From the NCBI GenBank assembly GCA_045635785.1, contig JAZTWJ010000099.1:1-21415 (forward strand): a DNA stretch of 21,415 bases, given 5' to 3'. Position 1 is the stretch's first letter. Each line of letters opens with the position of its first letter. The DNA is from Flemingiibacterium sp045635785. Its GTDB lineage: Bacteria > Bacillota > Clostridia > Oscillospirales > CAG-272. The position numbers were made by a program, and so were the translations under genes. The notes beneath the pieces were generated by a model that was not told where the DNA came from, searched no databases, and saw only the letters and a program-made list of their open reading frames with translations. Positions 16,452-21,415 of the stretch are shown one piece after another.

Positions 16452-16659
16452 CAAATCGTTCACCCTTCTCACCTCATTATATTGTATGCGATCCTCGAAT
16501 ATTCGTCCTTCTCGCAAGACGGCTGAAAAGATGCCTTTTGTTTTCCCTCCATGTGCTGTATAAGTTGACAAAAAGTTGCGAATAATGAACCTATGAAATA
16601 CCGATTTTGGTCAAAGCGGTGATTTTGCCCAAAATAAAGAAAATTTCGTCAAAAACCAC

Positions 16660-16688
16660 TTGACAACAGGTGGATTCCGTGGTATAAT
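16660..16688 (+). promoter_or_regulatory. Consensus sigma-A promoter of the str operon
   Basis: A perfect -35 TTGACA (16660-16665), 17-bp spacer and perfect -10 TATAAT (16683-16688), with TG at the extended -10 position. This is the strongest promoter in the window and fits the very high expression expected of rpsL, rpsG, fusA and tuf. The leader to the rpsL start is about 80 nt. Confidence 0.92.
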
Positions 16689-16722
16689 TTAATATGTCTT
16701 GATATGTTTTGCGGCATGTAAA

Positions 16723-16738
16723 AACGGGAGTTCCCGTT
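16723..16738 (+). promoter_or_regulatory. Hairpin in the rpsL 5' leader
   Basis: AACGGG and CCCGTT form a 6-bp stem with a 4-nt loop in the untranslated leader, about 40 nt before rpsL. No T-run follows, so it is not a terminator. It may stabilise the message or take part in autoregulation; there is no further evidence. Confidence 0.4.
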
Positions 16739-16777
16739 AAGACAAAAACAAATCTATTTTTTCGAAGGAGGTGCGCT

Positions 16778-17194
16778 ATGCCAACCTTTAACCAGCTTGT
16801 TAAGCAGGGTCGCGCAAAGAGCGTTTACAAATCGAAGTCACCTGTGCTTCAGCACGGCTTCAACTCGCTCATCGACTCCCAGACTGATGCAAGCTCTCCT
16901 CAGAAGAGAGGCGTATGCACAAAAGTCACCACGACCACCCCGAAGAAGCCTAACTCGGCACTCCGTAAGATTGCCCGTGTAAGACTAACCAACGGCCTCG
17001 AGGCGACTGTTTATATTCCCGGCATCGGACACAACCTGCAGGAGCACTCCGTAGTGCTTATCCGCGGCGGACGTGTTCGTGACCTGCCCGGTGTGCGTTA
17101 CCACATCATTCGCGGTACCCTTGATACGCAGGGTGTTGCAAACCGCAACCAGAGCCGTTCCAAGTACGGCGCAAAGAGACCGAAAGCTAAATAA
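16778..17194 (+). CDS. rpsL: 30S ribosomal protein S12
   Basis: The 138-residue S12 protein sits at the decoding centre of the small subunit and controls accuracy. I start at ATG 16778 behind a full AAGGAGGTG site; the upstream in-frame extension is untranslated leader. It has the Firmicutes-type insertion before SSPQKRGVC. The streptomycin-related loop TTPKKPNSALRK keeps its lysines, but the second loop reads GGRVRDLPGVRYH, with Arg101 (codon CGT, 17078-17080) where Lys is nearly universal (Lys101 in B. subtilis, Lys88 in E. coli and Mycobacterium tuberculosis precursor numbering). Lys-to-Arg there is a classic streptomycin-resistance change, so this organism may be resistant. First gene of the operon. 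Confidence 0.98.
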   Translation: MPTFNQLVKQGRAKSVYKSKSPVLQHGFNSLIDSQTDASSPQKRGVCTKVTTTTPKKPNSALRKIARVRLTNGLEATVYIPGIGHNLQEHSVVLIRGGRVRDLPGVRYHIIRGTLDTQGVANRNQSRSKYGAKRPKAK

Positions 17195-17407
17195 TTCGTT
17201 CTCAAGCACGAGAGTCCTCTGCTCTTAAGTGAGGAAACGTAAAGGTATAAAGTACCCCAAGCTAAATCTTGATAACAGACGAAAATAAGAGATTTGTTCC
17301 GGTCCGCAAAACGGCAACGGTCTTCCGACGTTTCGAAAACAAGCATTTACGGGAGTAATCTTTCGAGTACCTATGATATCATAATTTATATGAAGGAGGG
17401 AAGTACA
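17195..17407 (+). other. Long spacer between rpsL and rpsG, possible regulatory leader
   Basis: This 213-nt gap within the operon has no convincing gene. Small local pairings are visible: GGTA/TACC, AAATCTT with AAGAGATTT, and a 12-bp DNA palindrome (TATGATATCATA, 17372-17383) shortly before the rpsG ribosome binding site. In E. coli, S7 represses its own translation by binding the S12-S7 spacer, so this region is a natural candidate for similar control. I cannot show a match to the 16S S7-binding site. Confidence 0.35.
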
Positions 17408-17878
17408 GTGCCGAGAAGAGGTCAAATTTCAAAAAGAGACGTTTTACCGGATCCGTTGTACAATTCTAAGCTTGTTACCAAGCTTATCAACAACATTATG
17501 TATGATGGCAAGAAGGGTGTTGCACAGAAAATCGTTTACGATGCATTCGCAATCGTAGAGGCAAAGCTGGGCAGAAATCCCCTCGAAGCTTTCAACGAAG
17601 CACTCGAAAACATCATGCCTGTATTAGAGGTTAAGGCTCGCCGTGTAGGCGGTTCGACCTATCAGGTGCCGATGGAGGTCAGAGCTGAAAGACGTCAGAC
17701 TCTTGGTCTTCGTTGGATCGTTTCTTATTCGAGAACCCGCGGTGAAAAGACGATGGCAGAAAGACTCGCCAACGAGATCCTCGATGCTCTCAATTCTATG
17801 GGCGGCGCCTTCAAAAAGAAGGAAGAAACCCACAGAATGGCAGAAGCCAACAAGGCTTTCGCTCACTACAGATATTAA
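17408..17878 (+). CDS. rpsG: 30S ribosomal protein S7
   Basis: The 156-residue S7 protein nucleates assembly of the 30S head. The true start is the GTG at 17408, behind AAGGAGG about 8 nt upstream; this gives the conserved N-terminus PRRGQISKRDVLPDP and the standard family length. The beta-hairpin region reads VGGSTYQVPMEV and the C-terminal end EETHRMAEANKAFAHYRY, as expected. The gene lies between rpsL and fusA in the canonical order. A GTG start in such a highly expressed gene is mildly unusual. Confidence 0.97.
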   Translation: MPRRGQISKRDVLPDPLYNSKLVTKLINNIMYDGKKGVAQKIVYDAFAIVEAKLGRNPLEAFNEALENIMPVLEVKARRVGGSTYQVPMEVRAERRQTLGLRWIVSYSRTRGEKTMAERLANEILDALNSMGGAFKKKEETHRMAEANKAFAHYRY

Positions 17879-17913
17879 TTTCCGCGTTTTCTTGAAAGGA
17901 GAAATCATTTATT

Positions 17914-19995
17914 ATGCCAAGAGAATTCCCGCTTGATCGAACCCGTAACATAGGTATTATGGCTCACATCGACGCCGGTAAAACGACTACGACCGAGCGT
18001 ATCCTGTTCTACACGGGCGTAAACTACAAGATGGGCGAGACACACGACGGCGGCGCGACCATGGACTGGATGGCTCAGGAGCAGGAGCGCGGTATTACCA
18101 TTACCTCTGCTGCTACCACCTGCCACTGGAACAATAATCGTATCAACATCATTGATACCCCCGGCCACGTTGACTTTACCGTTGAAGTTGAGCGCTCTCT
18201 GCGCGTACTTGACGGCTCTGTAACGGTTCTCTGCGCAAAAGGCGGCGTTGAGCCCCAGTCAGAAACTGTTTGGCGTCAGGCTGATAAGTATCGCGTTCCG
18301 CGTATGTGCTATGTCAACAAGATGGACATCATGGGCGCCGATTTCTATCGCGTTGTCCAGATGCTTAAGGATCGCCTGAAGGCGAATGCTGTGCCGATCC
18401 AGCTTCCGATCGGTGCCGAGGATACGTTCAAGGGTATCATCGACCTCATGGAAATGAAGGCTGACGTATACTATGATGACCTCGGTAAAGACATGCGTGT
18501 GGAAGAAATTCCCGCTGACATGCTTGAAAAAGCTGAAGAGTATCACACTGCTATGATCGAGTCGATCTGCGAGACCGACGAGGATCTGTTCATGCGCTAC
18601 TGCGAGGGTGAGGAGATCACCATCGACGAGCTCAAGGCTGCTCTGCGTAAGGCAACCATCGAAAACAAGATCGTTCCCGTTGTATGTGGTACTTCTTATA
18701 AAAATAAGGGCGTTCAGAAGCTGCTCGACGCTACCGTCGATTTCATGCCTTCTCCGCTCGACATTCCCGCAATTAAGGGTGTCATTCCCGGAACAGAGGA
18801 AGAGGACGAGCGTCCTGCGGACGATAAAGCTCCCTTCTCTGCTCTCGCGTTCAAGATCATGACTGACCCCTTTGTAGGTAAGCTCTGCTACTTCCGCGTG
18901 TACTCCGGTACCGTACAGTCCGGCACAGCTGTCTACAACTCCACCAAGGATTCCAAAGAGCGCTTCGGCCGCATCCTGCAGATGCATGCAAATGACCGTA
19001 AGGACATTGACACCTGCTACTCCGGCGATATCGCTGCTGTTATCGGCGTAAAGAATACCACCACCGGTGATACCTTCTGCGACGAAAACAATCCGATCAT
19101 CCTTGAATCTATGGAGTTCCCCGAGCCTGTTATCCGTGTTGCCATCGAGCCCAAGACCAAAGCCGGTCAGGAAAAGATGGGTATTGCGCTTTCCAAGCTC
19201 GCTGAAGAAGACCCCACCTTCCGCACCTACACTGATGACGAGACCGGTCAGACCATCATCGCCGGCATGGGTGAGCTTCACCTGGAAGTTATCGTTGACC
19301 GTCTGCTCCGCGAATTCAAGGTCGAAGCAAACGTAGGTAAACCTCAAGTTGCTTATAAGGAGACCATCCGCAAGAAGGTCGACCACGAGCACAAGTATGC
19401 ACGTCAGTCCGGTGGTAAGGGTCAGTACGGTCACTGTAAGATCATTGTTGAACCCAACGAGCCCGGTGCAGGCTACCTGTTCGAGAACAAGGTCGTCGGC
19501 GGTGCAATTCCGAAGGAATATATCGAACCTGTTAACCAGGGTATCCAGGCTGCTATGCAGCAGGGTGTCCTCGCCGGCTACAACGTAGTTGACGTTAAGG
19601 TTACTCTTTACGATGGTTCCTACCACGAGGTTGACTCCTCCGAAATGGCGTTCAAGATCGCAGGTTCCATGTGCTTCAAGGAAGCTATGAAGATGGCAGA
19701 TCCGGTTATTACCGAGCCTATGATGAAGGTTGTAGTTATTACTCCCGACGATTATTTGGGCGACGTAATCGGTGACGTAAACTCCCGCCGCGGTCAGATC
19801 CAGTCCATGGACGCTGAAAATGGCGCAACGCAGGTCAACTGCTTTGTTCCGCTGGGCGAAATGTTCGGTTATGCAACCGATCTTCGTTCCAGAACGCAGG
19901 GTCGCGGTATGTACTCCATGGAGCCCAGCCACTTTGCAGAGGTTCCGAAGTCCATTCAGGAAAAGATCATTGTCGAAAGAGGCAAGAAGGCGTAA
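17914..19995 (+). CDS. fusA: Elongation factor G
   Basis: The 693-residue translocase EF-G moves tRNA and mRNA through the ribosome and, with RRF, recycles it. GTPase motifs: AHIDAGKT (17-24), G2 RGITITSAA, DTPGH (81-85) and NKMD (135-138). The later domains are complete, with the fusidic-acid-region sequence GMGELHLEVIVDR and the end VPKSIQEKIIVERGKKA. AAAGGAG precedes the ATG at 17914, 35 nt after rpsG. Codon use is strongly biased to a few codons, as for highly expressed genes. It is a single, typical copy of the main type. Confidence 0.98.
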   Translation: MPREFPLDRTRNIGIMAHIDAGKTTTTERILFYTGVNYKMGETHDGGATMDWMAQEQERGITITSAATTCHWNNNRINIIDTPGHVDFTVEVERSLRVLDGSVTVLCAKGGVEPQSETVWRQADKYRVPRMCYVNKMDIMGADFYRVVQMLKDRLKANAVPIQLPIGAEDTFKGIIDLMEMKADVYYDDLGKDMRVEEIPADMLEKAEEYHTAMIESICETDEDLFMRYCEGEEITIDELKAALRKATIENKIVPVVCGTSYKNKGVQKLLDATVDFMPSPLDIPAIKGVIPGTEEEDERPADDKAPFSALAFKIMTDPFVGKLCYFRVYSGTVQSGTAVYNSTKDSKERFGRILQMHANDRKDIDTCYSGDIAAVIGVKNTTTGDTFCDENNPIILESMEFPEPVIRVAIEPKTKAGQEKMGIALSKLAEEDPTFRTYTDDETGQTIIAGMGELHLEVIVDRLLREFKVEANVGKPQVAYKETIRKKVDHEHKYARQSGGKGQYGHCKIIVEPNEPGAGYLFENKVVGGAIPKEYIEPVNQGIQAAMQQGVLAGYNVVDVKVTLYDGSYHEVDSSEMAFKIAGSMCFKEAMKMADPVITEPMMKVVVITPDDYLGDVIGDVNSRRGQIQSMDAENGATQVNCFVPLGEMFGYATDLRSRTQGRGMYSMEPSHFAEVPKSIQEKIIVERGKKA

Positions 19996-20019
19996 CCCTT
20001 ACGCTTAATTCGGTTTTTT

Positions 20020-20052
20020 ACCATGGGAAGGGTCTTCCCTTCCCGTGGTTTT
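20020..20052 (+). terminator. Strong hairpin with short T-run between fusA and tuf
   Basis: A 12-bp stem (CCATGGGAAGGG with CCCTTCCCGTGG, one G-T wobble) closes a TCTT loop and is followed by TTTT. On the other side TTTTTT precedes it, so it could act in either direction. With no evident tuf promoter downstream, it is more likely a partial terminator (attenuator) or a 3'-end protector than a complete stop. Confidence 0.65.
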
Positions 20053-20096
20053 AACACAAAAAATAATAAAACTTAATTTCAAGGAGGAAATTAAAA

Positions 20097-21302
20097 ATGG
20101 CAAAGGCTAAATTCGAAAGAACGAAACCCCATGTAAACATTGGTACCATCGGTCACGTTGACCATGGTAAGACCACCCTTACTGCTGCTATCACCAAGAC
20201 TCTCTCCCTTGCAAACGGCAAGAACGAGTTCATGGCTTACGACCAGATCGATAACGCGCCCGAAGAAAAGGCACGTGGTATCACAATCAACACCCGTCAC
20301 GTTGAGTACGAGACCGAAAATCGTCACTACGCACACGTTGACTGCCCCGGCCATGCTGACTACGTTAAGAACATGATCACCGGTGCTGCTCAGATGGACG
20401 GCGCTATCCTCGTTGTTGCAGGTACTGACGGTCCTCTCCAGCAGACCCGCGAGCACGTTCTTCTTGCTCGCCAGGTAGGCGTTCCCGCAATCGTTGTATA
20501 CATGAACAAGTGCGACATCGTTGACGACGTTGAGCTTCTCGACCTCGTTGATATGGAAATTCGTGACCTGCTCAATGAGTACGACTTCCCGGGTGATGAT
20601 ACTCCCATCGTACGCGGTTCCGCTCGTGAGGCTCTTCTCTCCGAAAGCACCGATACTTCCGCTCCGGAATATGCTTCCATCATCGAGCTCATGAAGACCG
20701 TTGATGAGTACATTCCTACTCCCGCAAGAAACGATGACCTTCCCTTCCTTATGCCTGTTGAGGACGTATTCTCCATTTCCGGTCGTGGTACTGTTGCTAC
20801 CGGTCGTGTTGAGCGCGGTGTCATCAAGCTGAACGAAGAAGTTGAAATTATCGGTCTTACCGACGAGCGCAGAAAGACTGTTGTAACCGGTATCGAAATG
20901 TTCCACAAGCTCCTCGACTCTGCTGAAGCAGGCGACAACATCGGCGCACTGCTCCGCGGCGTTCAGAAGAACGAGATCGAGCGCGGCCAGGTTCTCTGCA
21001 AGCCCGGCTCCGTTAACCCCCACACCAAGTTCACCGCTCAGGTTTACGTTCTGACCGAAAAAGAAGGTGGCCGTCAGAAGCCCTTCTTCTCTGGCTACCG
21101 TCCTCAGTTCTACTTCAGAACTACTGACGTTACCGGCATCATCAACCTCCCCGAGGGCGTTGAAATGTGCAAGCCTGGCGACAACGTTGACATGAAGGTT
21201 GAGCTCATCACCCCCATCGCTATCGAGAAGGGTCTGCGTCTCGCTATTCGTGAAGGCGGCCGTACCGTTGGTTCCGGCGTCGTTGCTGAAATCGAGGAAT
21301 AA
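20097..21302 (+). CDS. tuf: Elongation factor Tu
   Basis: The 401-residue EF-Tu delivers aminoacyl-tRNA to the ribosome. GTPase motifs: GHVDHGKT (19-26), RGITINTRH (60-68), DCPGH (82-86) and NKCD (137-140). Domains 2 and 3 are complete, with ISGRGTVATGRVERG and the end IREGGRTVGSGVVAEIEE. The switch-proximal loop reads TDGPLQQTREH where most bacteria have MP in place of LQ, a mild local variant. A perfect AAGGAGG lies upstream of the ATG. It is the last gene of the str operon; whether a second tuf exists elsewhere cannot be seen here. Confidence 0.98.
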   Translation: MAKAKFERTKPHVNIGTIGHVDHGKTTLTAAITKTLSLANGKNEFMAYDQIDNAPEEKARGITINTRHVEYETENRHYAHVDCPGHADYVKNMITGAAQMDGAILVVAGTDGPLQQTREHVLLARQVGVPAIVVYMNKCDIVDDVELLDLVDMEIRDLLNEYDFPGDDTPIVRGSAREALLSESTDTSAPEYASIIELMKTVDEYIPTPARNDDLPFLMPVEDVFSISGRGTVATGRVERGVIKLNEEVEIIGLTDERRKTVVTGIEMFHKLLDSAEAGDNIGALLRGVQKNEIERGQVLCKPGSVNPHTKFTAQVYVLTEKEGGRQKPFFSGYRPQFYFRTTDVTGIINLPEGVEMCKPGDNVDMKVELITPIAIEKGLRLAIREGGRTVGSGVVAEIEE

Positions 21303-21330
21303 TTTCGATTCCTACAGCTTATGCTGAATT

Positions 21331-21370
21331 TGTATGGGGAATGGTTTCCATTCCCCATACATACTATTTT
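21331..21370 (+). terminator. Rho-independent terminator after tuf
   Basis: A perfect 14-bp stem (arms TGTATGGGGAATGG and its complement) with a 3-nt TTT loop, followed by a weak T-rich stretch (TACTATTTTCTT). It lies about 30 nt after the tuf stop and separates the str operon from the riboswitch-controlled gene that follows. Confidence 0.78.
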
Positions 21371-21415
21371 CTTCAGGGATAGGTGAAAATCCTTACCGGC
21401 GGTACAGTCCGCGAC
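21371..21415 (+). promoter_or_regulatory. FMN riboswitch (RFN element), 5' part only
   Basis: The last 45 bases read CTTCAGGGATAGGTGAAAAT, then CCTTACCGGCGGTACAGTCC and GCGAC, matching the conserved opening of the RFN element: the P1 start, the GGTGAAA loop, ACCGGCGGT and the AGTCCGCGAC segment. FMN binding turns off riboflavin synthesis or transport genes. The remaining helices and the regulated gene (expected ribU or a rib operon on the plus strand) lie beyond the window. Confidence 0.88.

Larger units (their letters stand above)
16452..16777. other. Divergent intergenic region between recD2 unit and str operon
   Basis: This 326-bp gap separates the minus-strand cluster from rpsL. It holds the str promoter (16660-16688) and a leader hairpin (16723-16738). 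Upstream of the -35 there is an inverted pair ATTTTGG/CCAAAAT (16604-16610 and 16629-16635, 18 bp apart). A minus-strand TATAAT at 16481-16476 could serve the small gene at 16451, but no good -35 accompanies it. I see no additional gene or RNA. Confidence 0.6.

Noticed and set aside
16476..16504. Minus-strand CATACAATA-like box with an upstream AC, similar to a SigK or SigE sporulation promoter
   Set aside because: The spacing is uncertain, the motifs are short, and a plain TATAAT overlaps it; too weak to claim sporulation control of recD2.
16564..16569. Second TTGACA on the plus strand upstream of rpsL
   Set aside because: No -10-like sequence occurs at 16-18 bp from it.
16709..16777. Upstream extension of rpsL by 23 codons
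   Set aside because: It has no ribosome binding site and no match to S12; the perfect AAGGAGGTG before 16778 decides the start.
18259..19932. 557-codon open frame on the minus strand inside fusA
   Set aside because: It is the exact antisense of EF-G, arises from the biased codon use of a highly expressed gene, has no ribosome binding site, and its sequence resembles no protein.
20091..21023. 310-codon antisense frame inside tuf
   Set aside because: Shadow of EF-Tu for the same reason; fully contained in an unmistakable gene.

Overview
The window is a chromosomal segment of a low-to-mid GC Gram-positive bacterium, most likely a spore-forming Clostridia member close to the Oscillospiraceae/Ruminococcaceae. 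The inference rests on the Firmicutes-length S12, the scpA-scpB-DUF2953-gerW-D,D-carboxypeptidase-rluB order, the lon-engB pair, RecD2 instead of RecBCD, strong AAGGAGG-type ribosome binding sites and the spore protein GerW. Nearly all of it is dense housekeeping DNA. I see no prophage, CRISPR array, insertion sequence, tRNA or rRNA.

Left arm (1 to about 16.45 kb, all minus strand). In transcription order: a small hypothetical protein, recD2 and comF; a 390-bp intergenic region with its own promoter, a structured-RNA candidate and a terminator; then lon, engB, an M50 site-2-type protease, scpA, scpB, a DUF2953 protein, gerW, a D,D-carboxypeptidase, rluB, a short GNAT-like protein, a CapA-like lipoprotein, an AEC-family permease and topB, which is cut by the left edge. 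Many junctions are stop/start overlaps or gaps under 50 bp. The run from lon to topB therefore looks like one long transcript or a chain of coupled ones. It mixes proteolysis, ribosome assembly and rRNA modification, chromosome condensation, sporulation and cell-wall trimming, and DNA topology.

Right arm (16.45 to 21.3 kb, plus strand). A consensus promoter (TTGACA, 17 bp, TATAAT with an extended -10) drives the str operon rpsL-rpsG-fusA-tuf. This operon stands alone here: rpoBC is not upstream and the S10 operon is not downstream. A strong hairpin separates fusA from tuf and a second terminator follows tuf. The last 45 bases are the 5' part of an FMN riboswitch, so a riboflavin synthesis or uptake gene should follow outside the window.

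The items most worth a second look are two. The first is the unannotated promoter-to-terminator unit between comF and lon, a candidate non-coding RNA of about 130 nt with a UUCG-capped hairpin, possibly related to the raiA RNA motif known to lie near comFC. The second is ribosomal protein S12, which has Arg at the position where Lys is normal and where Lys-to-Arg changes give streptomycin resistance elsewhere. I found no clear evidence of a wholly new multi-gene system.
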